This document shows positions 1 through 6,034 of a stretch of 10,062 nucleotides of DNA, piece after piece; position 1 is the stretch's first letter; the number at the start of each line of letters is the position of its first letter. Location: NCBI GenBank assembly GCA_937957815.1, contig CALFXN010000153.1, forward strand, positions 1 through 10,062, given 5' to 3'. The notes under the pieces were generated by a model. The model made no database searches. It was not told the DNA's origin and worked only from the letters and a program-made list of their open reading frames with translations. This DNA comes from an uncultured Synergistales bacterium. Lineage in GTDB: Bacteria > Synergistota > Synergistia > Synergistales > Aminobacteriaceae. The position numbers and the translations under genes were made by a program.

Positions 1-1
1 C

Positions 2-532
2 GGGGTCATCGGTTTGCCGATCGCGGAATCCTGGGTGGCTCTCTGGGGCGCCTTCGACGAATCGTGGCTCGAGGAATACAGGCGGATGTTCGTTTCGAAG
101 GAGTATGACGGGTTGCGGCTCTTCCCGGGGACGAAAGTGGTTCTCGAGTCGCTGCGGGAGCGGGGGATCATGCTTGGAGTCGCGTCGAACCGGCGGAACG
201 CGATGCCGGCACTCCAGGCCACCGGCATTGCGGACCTTTTCGATTCGGTTGTCGGTCTCCAGGATGTCGCGATGCCGAAACCGAGCCCCGATGTTCTCCT
301 GAGGAGTATGGAATTCCTCGGCGTTGATCGCGCTGAAACCTGGTACGTCGGCGACACGTGTGACGATATGCGGAGTGCCGTTGCTGCGGGCGTGCGCGGC
401 ATCGGAGTCGAGTCCGGGAACTTCCGGAAGGTCGATCTGCTCGAGGTTGGGGCGTGGCGGACGATTCCCTCGGTCGCCGATCTTCCGACCCTGCCGGAGG
501 CGGGATTCCCGACATTTCACGTAGAAGGATGA
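2..532 (+). CDS. HAD-family hydrolase, phosphoglycolate phosphatase/PpaX-like (5' end outside window)
   Basis: Soluble phosphatase of the haloacid dehalogenase superfamily, probably acting on a small phosphorylated metabolite; the substrate cannot be told from sequence. The reading frame is open to the left edge, reading GVIGLPIAESW just before the visible cap-like helices, so the gene starts upstream and a TTG at 14 is unlikely to be the start. Seen in order: a helical cap region, an LFPGTKVVLESLRERG segment, motif II as GVASNRR (the Ser of the family's S/T motif), motif III Lys in the MPKPSPD loop, and motif IV as YVGDTCDDM with the metal-binding acidic residues. Motif I (DxDGT), which carries the nucleophile, must lie left of the window. 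The spacing from motif II to motif IV is normal for the PGP/PpaX/Gph group. The next gene starts 18 nt downstream on the same strand, so the two are probably co-transcribed. The family call is firm; the exact enzyme is not. Confidence 0.88.
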   Translation, partial: GVIGLPIAESWVALWGAFDESWLEEYRRMFVSKEYDGLRLFPGTKVVLESLRERGIMLGVASNRRNAMPALQATGIADLFDSVVGLQDVAMPKPSPDVLLRSMEFLGVDRAETWYVGDTCDDMRSAVAAGVRGIGVESGNFRKVDLLEVGAWRTIPSVADLPTLPEAGFPTFHVEG

Positions 533-550
533 ACGGGGGACGATGATTCC

Positions 551-2371
551 ATGACTCCGAACGGACTTGCGAAGGAAAAAAGCCCCTACCTCCGGCAGCA
601 TGCAGAAAATCCCGTCGCCTGGCTCCCGTGGGGCGACGAGGCATTCGAGCGAGCGAAGAAGGAGGATAAACCCGTCTTTCTTTCATGCGGGTATTCCACG
701 TGTCACTGGTGCCATGTGATGGAACGCGAGAGCTTCAGCGACACGGAGGTAGCGTCTCTTCTGAATGCGGCGTTCATCCCCGTCAAGGTGGACCGGGAGG
801 AGCGCCCCGACATCGACATGACGTATATGGCGGCCTGCCGGGTTCTCAACAAGAGCGGCGGCTGGCCTCTCAATGTCTTCATGACCCCCGAGGGGAAACC
901 TTTTTTCGCGGCGACCTACCTTCCGAAGAGGGGAAGCGAAGCCCAGCCGGGGCTTGTGGACATGATTCCGCGCGTCCGCTGGCTCTGGGCGACACAGCGG
1001 GAGGCGATCGAGAAGTCGGCCGATTCCATCGTGGAAGCGCTCCGAAAGGACGCCATTCCGAGGGGTGGCGGATGCCCCGGACGTTCCGAGACGGTACGTG
1101 CGTACGGAAAACTCAGGGATGCGTTCGACGCGACGTGGGGCGGCTTTTTCGGGGCGCCGAAGTTCCCCGTGCCGCACAGACTGTCGTTCCTCCTGCGATA
1201 CGGAGAGGAATACAGGGATCCGGAGGCGCTGAACATGGTCGCCATCACGCTCCGGCGTATGTGGAACGGCGGAATCCACGATCACCTCGGTGGTGGCTTC
1301 TTCCGATATTCCGTCGACGACCAGTGGAGCGTGCCGCACTTCGAGAAGATGCTCTACGACCAGGCACTGCTTCTTCAGACCGCGGCGGAGGCGTTCCGGA
1401 TCCTGAACGATCCTTTCTACGTCGAGTACTGCAGGGATATCGTCAGCTTCCTGTACAGGGAACTCCGCTCTCCGGAGGGGGCGTTCGTTGCGGCGATAGA
1501 CGCGGATTCCGAAGGGGTCGAAGGGAAGTATTACCTCTGGTCCGACGAGGAATTTCGCGCGCGTATGACGGAAGAGGACATTCCCCTTCTCGTCGCGGCG
1601 TATTCCGTGCGACGGGAAGGGAATCTCGGACGTCACGGCGGCGTGAATACGCTCGGGATGAATGTTCTCAGACGCGCGATGACGACGGAGGAACTCGCGT
1701 CGATGATGAAACTCTCCCTGTCGGAGATCGAGCGTCGGATTTCGGGGGCGTCGAAGGCCCTTCTCGCCGCGCGCGACACCAGAAGCCGCCCATTCCGCGA
1801 CGAAAAGATCCTGACGGACTGGAACGGACTCGCGATCTCGGCGCTCGCCTGCGCAGGTCGTCTTCTCGGAAAGAAGGAATATATCGACGGCGCTGTCCAT
1901 GCCGCGAATTTCATTCACAAAACCCTCTGGGACGGGAAGGGAGAGCTGCGACACCGGTTCATCGGCGGAGAAACGGCGGTTTCGGGGATGCTTCAGGACT
2001 ACGCCGCTCTTGCCTGCGGCTTCCTTGAACTCCACGAATCCACGAAGGACGCCCGCTGGCTCAGGGAGGGGGAGGCGCTTGTCACGCACGCGGTGCGTCG
2101 TTTCTGGGACGAAAGGCACGGTGGGTTCGATATGAGCGTCAGGAACGATCCGCGGCTGTTTCTTCCGATCCGGGACGCGTACGACGGGGCGATCCCGTCA
2201 GGCAACGCCGCAATGGCCCGCGCGCTTGTCTTGGCGTACGGGGCGACAAAAGAAAAAGAATACCTCCGTCTCGCGCGAAGAACGGCGTCGACATTCGCCG
2301 ATTCCATCCATGCGTCGCCCGAGGCGCATTCACATCTTCTCATGGCGGTGATCGATGCGGGTGGCGGTTAG
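551..2371 (+). CDS. DUF255/YyaL-type thioredoxin-domain protein (spermatogenesis-associated protein 20 family), C-terminus apparently short
   Basis: Conserved cytoplasmic protein of 606 residues with an N-terminal thioredoxin-like domain and a C-terminal alpha/alpha-barrel domain resembling the six-hairpin glycosidase fold. Its biochemical role is not settled; a redox or sugar-related function is usually proposed. Hallmarks seen: an [17 protein letters not shown]-terminus (residues 7-28), the CxxC active site in [10 protein letters not shown] (C51 and C54), [35 protein letters not shown] near residue 316, [11 protein letters not shown] near 423, and a late [11 protein letters not shown] motif. 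No signal peptide is visible. The ATG at 551 fits the conserved N-terminus and has a GGGGA sequence about 10 nt upstream. Family members such as B. subtilis YyaL are close to 690 residues. This one stops soon after [12 protein letters not shown], so the usual last 70-90 residues appear to be missing. Its TAG interlocks with the TAA of the convergent dedA-family gene. Probably in an operon with the HAD gene. Confidence 0.93.
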   Translation: MTPNGLAKEKSPYLRQHAENPVAWLPWGDEAFERAKKEDKPVFLSCGYSTCHWCHVMERESFSDTEVASLLNAAFIPVKVDREERPDIDMTYMAACRVLNKSGGWPLNVFMTPEGKPFFAATYLPKRGSEAQPGLVDMIPRVRWLWATQREAIEKSADSIVEALRKDAIPRGGGCPGRSETVRAYGKLRDAFDATWGGFFGAPKFPVPHRLSFLLRYGEEYRDPEALNMVAITLRRMWNGGIHDHLGGGFFRYSVDDQWSVPHFEKMLYDQALLLQTAAEAFRILNDPFYVEYCRDIVSFLYRELRSPEGAFVAAIDADSEGVEGKYYLWSDEEFRARMTEEDIPLLVAAYSVRREGNLGRHGGVNTLGMNVLRRAMTTEELASMMKLSLSEIERRISGASKALLAARDTRSRPFRDEKILTDWNGLAISALACAGRLLGKKEYIDGAVHAANFIHKTLWDGKGELRHRFIGGETAVSGMLQDYAALACGFLELHESTKDARWLREGEALVTHAVRRFWDERHGGFDMSVRNDPRLFLPIRDAYDGAIPSGNAAMARALVLAYGATKEKEYLRLARRTASTFADSIHASPEAHSHLLMAVIDAGGG

Positions 2372-2979
2372 GCGGAAGCCTTCCTTCGCTTTTTGTACCA
2401 GAAGATGTACGCACCCGCCAGAACGGCACAGAAGATGATCGCAACGATGGTTGCCTGGTGCAGAAAACGACCGACGAGAGCCTCGTTGTTGCCAATCCAG
2501 TATCCGGCGATCGCGAGGACGACGACCCAGATCCCGGATCCGATGGCCGTGAAAACGCAAAACACCATGATGTTCATTCGGGCTATGCCGGCGGGCAGGG
2601 AGATGTACTGGCGGATTACCGGAAGGAGGCGTCCGATGAAAGTGCTGATGTGGCCGTGCCGGGCGAAGAAAGCGTCAGCCTTGTCGAGCGACGCCTCGCT
2701 GACGAAGAAGTACTTTCCGTATTTCCTGAAAAACGACCGACCGAAGCGAACCGCTATCCAGTAATTGAAAAGGGCTCCGAGGATACTGCCGAGAATTCCG
2801 GCGGCGATCACGATGCCGAGATTCATCTCGCCCTTCGAGGCGAGATAGCCGGCCGGGGGAACGACGACTTCACTCGGAAAGGGGAAGAACGAGGATTCGA
2901 GGAACATGAGGGCCACGACTCCCGTATACCCCATGGAACCGATTGTCTGAACCAGCCACGTGACGATATGTGATAACAT
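2368..2979 (-). CDS. DedA-family membrane protein (VTT/SNARE-associated domain)
   Basis: Inner-membrane protein of 203 residues in the DedA family, which is linked to lipid-carrier or phospholipid flipping, envelope integrity and membrane potential. Seen: a short N-terminal hydrophobic segment, the re-entrant-loop motif [17 protein letters not shown] (residues 28-44), the long hydrophobic stretch 52-78, the conserved [16 protein letters not shown] motif (116-131) with its essential Arg residues, two further membrane segments (about 136-162 and 175-195), and a basic tail KKRRK. I chose the ATG at 2979 because an AAGGAG ribosome binding site sits 6 nt upstream. A TTG at 3021 would add 14 polar residues with no good binding site. 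The gene is divergent from cheV, with an extended -10 promoter at about 3023-3031. Its stop interlocks with that of the convergent upstream gene, leaving no room for a terminator. Substrate within the family is unknown. Confidence 0.93.
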   Translation of the reverse strand: MLSHIVTWLVQTIGSMGYTGVVALMFLESSFFPFPSEVVVPPAGYLASKGEMNLGIVIAAGILGSILGALFNYWIAVRFGRSFFRKYGKYFFVSEASLDKADAFFARHGHISTFIGRLLPVIRQYISLPAGIARMNIMVFCVFTAIGSGIWVVVLAIAGYWIGNNEALVGRFLHQATIVAIIFCAVLAGAYIFWYKKRRKASA

Positions 2980-2985
2980 GACATT

Positions 2986-2991
2986 CTCCTT
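2986..2991 (-). promoter_or_regulatory. Ribosome binding site of the DedA-family gene
   Basis: On the minus strand this reads AAGGAG, 6 nt before the ATG at 2979. It decides the start in favour of 2979 over the upstream in-frame TTG at 3021. Confidence 0.85.
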
Positions 2992-3022
2992 GGAGTCCGT
3001 TATGATTTTCTTCGGACTCAAC

Positions 3023-3031
3023 AGTATAGCA
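3023..3031 (-). promoter_or_regulatory. Extended -10 promoter for the DedA-family gene
   Basis: The minus strand reads TGCTATACT, an extended -10 element: TG, one base, then TATACT, which matches TATAAT at five of six positions. The -35 region is poor; the best is GCAACA with an 18-nt spacer at 3047-3052, three of six matches. Extended -10 promoters tolerate a weak -35. The predicted start of transcription is near 3016, giving a leader of about 36 nt before the ATG at 2979. The weak -35 overlaps the -35 of the divergent cheV promoter. Confidence 0.55.
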
Positions 3032-3045
3032 GAATCTTTCCGCCC

Positions 3046-3074
3046 TTGTTGCGGGGTTTCTCATGAGCTATAGT
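3046..3074 (+). promoter_or_regulatory. Sigma-70 type promoter for cheV
   Basis: A TTGTTG box (3046-3051) and a TATAGT box (3069-3074) are separated by exactly 17 nt. The -10 matches consensus at five of six positions and the -35 keeps the leading TTG. Transcription would begin near 3081, about 37 nt before the cheV ATG. An AAGGGGGG ribosome binding site at 3102-3109 lies 8 nt ahead of that ATG. Confidence 0.55.
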
Positions 3075-3117
3075 TCTGTGAATAAACGCCGGAAAACGCT
3101 GAAGGGGGGCCCGGGCC

Positions 3118-4035
3118 ATGGAAGAAGTCAGGAAGGTCATCACTGAAGTCGGTACGAACGAATGGCAGGTTGTCGTTTTCTTTCTCGGGGAACAGACCTT
3201 CGCAATCAATGTGGACAAAACCCGTGAGATTCTTCGGTGGACGGGGTGCCGCTCGATTCCCGACGCACCGTCGTCCATGATCGGAATCACGTCCGTTCGT
3301 GGAGAGGTTCTTCCCCTGATGGATCTCCGGAAGCATCTCGGTATCGCTTCGAAGGTTCCGCTCGAGTCGAGCAAGATCATCATCGCGGAGTTCAACGAGA
3401 TCAAACTCGGGTTCGTCGTCGACTCCGTCGAACGGATTTACAGGATCAACTCCGAGGAGCTGGACTCATCGCTGACGGGGACGTTCCTCGGGGAATACGT
3501 CCTGTACGTCATCAAGCGCGATCACAGGAACGTTCTGCTCCTCGACTACGAAGCCATCGTGCAGTCGATCAACCCTTCGCTTTCCGAGCGTTACGCCCTT
3601 GACCCCGCCAGAGCGAGGACGCTCACGGAGGAGCTCGGCGATCTCGACGCGTACAGGATACTCGTCGCCGAGGACTCGCCGCTGATCCGAAAACAGCTGC
3701 AGAACGTCCTCTCCCAGGGAGGATTCAATAACGTCGTGCTCGTCGGGGACGGCAAGGATGCGTGGGACCGTCTCTCGGAAACGCCGGACGGGTATTCGCT
3801 TCTCGTGACGGATGTGGAAATGCCTCGTCTCGACGGACTCGCCCTCACGAGGCGCGTCAAGGAAAACGCCGCGATGAAGTCCATCCCGATCGTCGTCTTC
3901 TCGTCGATCATGGCGAAAGACATCAAGATCAAGGCTGCGAGCGTCGGTGCCGAGGCTCAGATCACGAAGCCGGAGATCAACGACCTCGTCTCGCACGTCT
4001 GCCGTCTCCTTCGGGAACACCCGAAGAGCGCGTAG
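3118..4035 (+). CDS. cheV: Chemotaxis coupling protein CheV (CheW domain fused to response-regulator receiver)
   Basis: A 305-residue cytoplasmic protein that couples chemoreceptors to the histidine kinase CheA and tunes that coupling by phosphorylation. The CheW-like domain covers about residues 15-155, with the typical FFLGEQTFAINVDKTREI opening, the SMIGITSVRGEVLPLMDL core and a DHRNVLLLDYEAIV end. A short linker leads to the receiver domain at about 178-300. Receiver residues are all present: acidic pair E185-D186 in ILVAEDSPLIRK, phosphoacceptor D232 in LLVTDVEMPRLDG, the Ser pair 262-263 in place of the conserved Thr/Ser, and K284 in QITKPE. It should therefore be phosphorylatable. Length and order match CheV of B. 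subtilis and E. coli relatives. No other che gene is in the window, so CheA, CheW and receptors must be encoded elsewhere. The stop codon overlaps the ribosome binding site of the next gene, suggesting translational coupling. Confidence 0.95.
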   Translation: MEEVRKVITEVGTNEWQVVVFFLGEQTFAINVDKTREILRWTGCRSIPDAPSSMIGITSVRGEVLPLMDLRKHLGIASKVPLESSKIIIAEFNEIKLGFVVDSVERIYRINSEELDSSLTGTFLGEYVLYVIKRDHRNVLLLDYEAIVQSINPSLSERYALDPARARTLTEELGDLDAYRILVAEDSPLIRKQLQNVLSQGGFNNVVLVGDGKDAWDRLSETPDGYSLLVTDVEMPRLDGLALTRRVKENAAMKSIPIVVFSSIMAKDIKIKAASVGAEAQITKPEINDLVSHVCRLLREHPKSA

Positions 4036-4039
4036 GAGG
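4034..4039 (+). promoter_or_regulatory. Strong ribosome binding site overlapping the cheV stop codon
   Basis: AGGAGG begins inside the cheV TAG. It should drive translation of the following gene. At the best spacing (7 nt) the only in-frame codon is a CTG at 4047; the first GTG and ATG in frame lie at 4074 and 4080, 34 and 40 nt away. Confidence 0.6.
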
Positions 4040-4079
4040 GATCTCCCTGTCCCTTCCATACTGGGATTCGAGTGTGGAC

Positions 4080-4709
4080 ATGGAAGTCGCGCCGTGGTTC
4101 CCCCTGGGTGTCGACTACAATCCCGTGTCGGTCAATCTGTTGTTCAGCGCCGACCTTGAAAGGGTCGCGGCACGCGCGCTCTCCCTGGGAAGCGAGTTCT
4201 ACTGCATGAGCAGTCTCAGGAGCGGCAATGTCGGCAACCTCCTGCGCGACAGCATGTTCCTTCCGGAGCGCGACATCAGACTGGACCTAGGATTCACGAT
4301 GGTGTTCGGGTATTCCGCGGAAATGGAGCGCGTCGCGGAGGATGCGTCGGGGCTTTGCCGGAGTATTTCGGCCGGGGTGTCTTCGTGTCGTGTCTGGGAT
4401 CGCGACATTCCCCGCGAGGAGTTCAAGGCGATCATCTTCGTCAGCCCGGATCCGTTTTTCGATGAAGATGCCTTCCTGATTTCGTTCTCTGAACTTCTCG
4501 AAGCGGCCCCGAGGATGAAGGAGATCCCCTTCTACGCGGAGCATTTCGGCTATCTCCGATTCTTCATCCCCTTCGAAACCGACAACCTGCGGGACCTGCA
4601 GATCAGTCGTCTGCTCAACGACATGGAAATCGAGGAGACACGCCGTTCGGTGGGGCCGTCGCCGGAAATACGATTCCCGAGGCTCCCCGGAATCCGTATC
4701 GAACGATGA
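4080..4709 (+). CDS. Unrecognised soluble protein between cheV and rpoD
   Basis: A 209-residue protein that I cannot assign to a family. It has no signal peptide, no clear membrane segment, no CxxC pair and no nucleotide-binding loop. It looks like a mixed alpha/beta globular protein with amphipathic stretches such as NLLFSADLERVAARALSLGS near the N-terminus, a beta-like FKAIIFVSP segment, a Phe-rich and acidic middle (DPFFDEDAFLISFSELLEA), then HFGYLRFFIPFETDNLRDLQ and a charged helix before a proline- and arginine-rich tail. Coding status is supported by its position directly behind cheV, a strong AGGAGG at the junction, codon use like its neighbours, and a frame that fills the gap to the rpoD promoter. 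The start is uncertain: ATG 4080 is the conservative choice, GTG 4074 is possible, and CTG 4047 (220 residues) has the ideal ribosome binding site spacing. Being coupled to cheV hints at a signalling or motility role, which is inference only. Confidence 0.75.
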   Translation: MEVAPWFPLGVDYNPVSVNLLFSADLERVAARALSLGSEFYCMSSLRSGNVGNLLRDSMFLPERDIRLDLGFTMVFGYSAEMERVAEDASGLCRSISAGVSSCRVWDRDIPREEFKAIIFVSPDPFFDEDAFLISFSELLEAAPRMKEIPFYAEHFGYLRFFIPFETDNLRDLQISRLLNDMEIEETRRSVGPSPEIRFPRLPGIRIER

Positions 4710-4710
4710 T

Positions 4711-4739
4711 CCGGATTCTTCGCGGGAAAATCGATCCGG
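4711..4739. repeat. Operator-like inverted repeat just upstream of the rpoD -10 box
   Basis: CCGGAT (4711-4716) and ATCCGG (4734-4739) form a dyad with a 17-nt centre. The heptamer GATCCGG also occurs as a direct repeat at 4708-4714 and 4733-4739. The structure covers the place where the -35 of the rpoD promoter should be. Six-base arms can arise by chance in GC-rich DNA. Confidence 0.3.
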
Positions 4740-4742
4740 GGG

Positions 4743-4748
4743 TATAAT
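4743..4748 (+). promoter_or_regulatory. Consensus -10 box of the rpoD promoter
   Basis: A perfect TATAAT sits 53 nt before the rpoD ATG in an otherwise GC-rich context. No good -35 is present: the best is TTCGCG at 4719-4724 with an 18-nt spacer, two of six matches. Transcription would start near 4755. A weak -35 combined with the flanking dyad suggests activation or repression by a regulator, but this is inference. Confidence 0.6.
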
Positions 4749-4801
4749 ACAAATTCACACTCGAAAACGCCGAACCGTCGGCAGGAGGGACCGCATCGAT
4801 A

Positions 4802-5998
4802 ATGAAGGAAACGAAACCGGTGGAGGGCAGCATCCTGAAGGACGGCATGACGAGCGATATGTCCCCGGAGAATCAGGGGAAGATTCATGAACTGATTCGC
4901 GAAGCGCAAGACCATGGAAAGGCGAGCGTCACGCAGGAAGACATCGAGAAGGTGTTCCACGACGACATGTGGAATGCCGATCTGCTGGACAGCGTCTACA
5001 CGGCTCTGCTCGATCACGGGCTCAAGGTTCAGGAAGACGAGATAGAGGCCGAGCCGGAAAGCGAAGTCGAGACCGAAGAGGAACCGAAGGAAACGACGGC
5101 AAGGGGAACGGATGAAGACACCCTTATTCAGCCGTCGTTCGACGGAGAACCGGGAAAGCTCGACGACATCCCGCTCACCGACCCGGTCAGGATGTATCTC
5201 AGGGAGATCGGCAAGGTCCCCCTTCTCGGGCCCGAGGAAGAGGTCGAGCTTGCAAAGCGCGTCGAGGCAGGCGACCCCGTCGCGAAACAGAAGATCATCG
5301 ACGCGAACCTGCGCCTTGTCGTGAGCATCGCGAAGAAGTACATCGGAAGAGGCATGCTCTTCCTTGATCTCATTCAGGAAGGGAATCTCGGACTGATACG
5401 CGCCGTTGAGAAATTCGACTACCGGAAGGGGTTCAAGTTCAGCACCTACGCGACGTGGTGGATCCGGCAGGCGATCACGCGCGCAATCGCGGACCAGGCC
5501 CGGACGATCCGCGTCCCCGTCCACATGGTCGAGACGATCAACAAGATGGTGCGCGTGTCTCGGCAGCTCGTGCAGCGGCTCGGCAGGGAACCGACGGACG
5601 AGGAGATTTCCAGGGAGATGGACATCGAACCCGGAAAGGTGGAGGAAATCCGCCGCATCGCGCAGCTCCCGGTGTCTCTGGAAACCCCGATCGGAGAGGA
5701 AGAGGACAGCCAGCTCGGAGACTTCATCGAGGATCGGGATCTCCCGAGCCCGGAGGAGTCCGCCGCGAGCCATCTGCTTCGTGAACAGATCGAAGAGATG
5801 CTCGACAACCTCTCGGAGCGGGAGCGGGAGGTCCTTCACTTCCGTTTCGGCCTCGAGGACGGCCGTTCGTACACTCTTGAAGAGGTCGGCAAGAAATTCG
5901 GCGTTACGCGGGAGCGTATCCGTCAGATCGAAGCGAAGGCGCTCAGAAAACTCCGGCATCCGAGCAGAAGCAGAAAGCTCAGGGATTTCCTCGACTAG
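4802..5998 (+). CDS. rpoD: RNA polymerase primary sigma factor RpoD (sigma-70/SigA)
   Basis: Primary sigma factor of 398 residues that directs RNA polymerase to housekeeping promoters. Region 1.1 is recognisable at about 22-77, followed by an acidic linker (78-106) rich in Glu. Region 1.2 begins at [12 protein letters not shown] (126-137). Region 2 contains [18 protein letters not shown], then [20 protein letters not shown], and the melting and -10-reading helix around [19 protein letters not shown] (211-229). Region 3 runs through [12 protein letters not shown] and the [21 protein letters not shown] loop (291-311). Region 4 has [15 protein letters not shown] and the helix-turn-helix [20 protein letters not shown] (358-377). 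The length is like compact SigA proteins; it lacks the large non-conserved insert of E. coli RpoD. The AGGAGG at 4783-4788 is 13 nt before the ATG, rather long. Unlike many bacteria, there is no dnaG upstream; cheV and an unknown gene precede it. It probably shares a transcript with the sensor 36 nt downstream. Confidence 0.98.
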   Translation: MKETKPVEGSILKDGMTSDMSPENQGKIHELIREAQDHGKASVTQEDIEKVFHDDMWNADLLDSVYTALLDHGLKVQEDEIEAEPESEVETEEEPKETTARGTDEDTLIQPSFDGEPGKLDDIPLTDPVRMYLREIGKVPLLGPEEEVELAKRVEAGDPVAKQKIIDANLRLVVSIAKKYIGRGMLFLDLIQEGNLGLIRAVEKFDYRKGFKFSTYATWWIRQAITRAIADQARTIRVPVHMVETINKMVRVSRQLVQRLGREPTDEEISREMDIEPGKVEEIRRIAQLPVSLETPIGEEEDSQLGDFIEDRDLPSPEESAASHLLREQIEEMLDNLSEREREVLHFRFGLEDGRSYTLEEVGKKFGVTRERIRQIEAKALRKLRHPSRSRKLRDFLD

Positions 5999-6034
5999 AC
6001 ACCGACTCCGTCTTTCGACAGGGAGAGTGGGCGC

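Noticed and set aside
683..2119. A 478-codon minus-strand frame opposite the DUF255 gene
   Set aside because: The plus-strand product has all its family motifs, while the minus frame has none and no ribosome binding site of note.
2980..3021. An upstream TTG start for the DedA-family gene
   Set aside because: The internal ATG at 2979 has an AAGGAG at 6 nt, and the predicted -10 box would overlap the longer version.
3040..3054. A short CCGC/GCGG hairpin as a terminator between dedA and cheV
   Set aside because: It has only 4 bp in the stem, lies between divergent genes where no terminator is needed, and has no T run.
3762..4040. A long N-terminal extension of the unknown gene through cheV
   Set aside because: The extension is the third-frame shadow of the cheV receiver domain, rich in Arg and Gly, and the ribosome binding site lies at the end of cheV.
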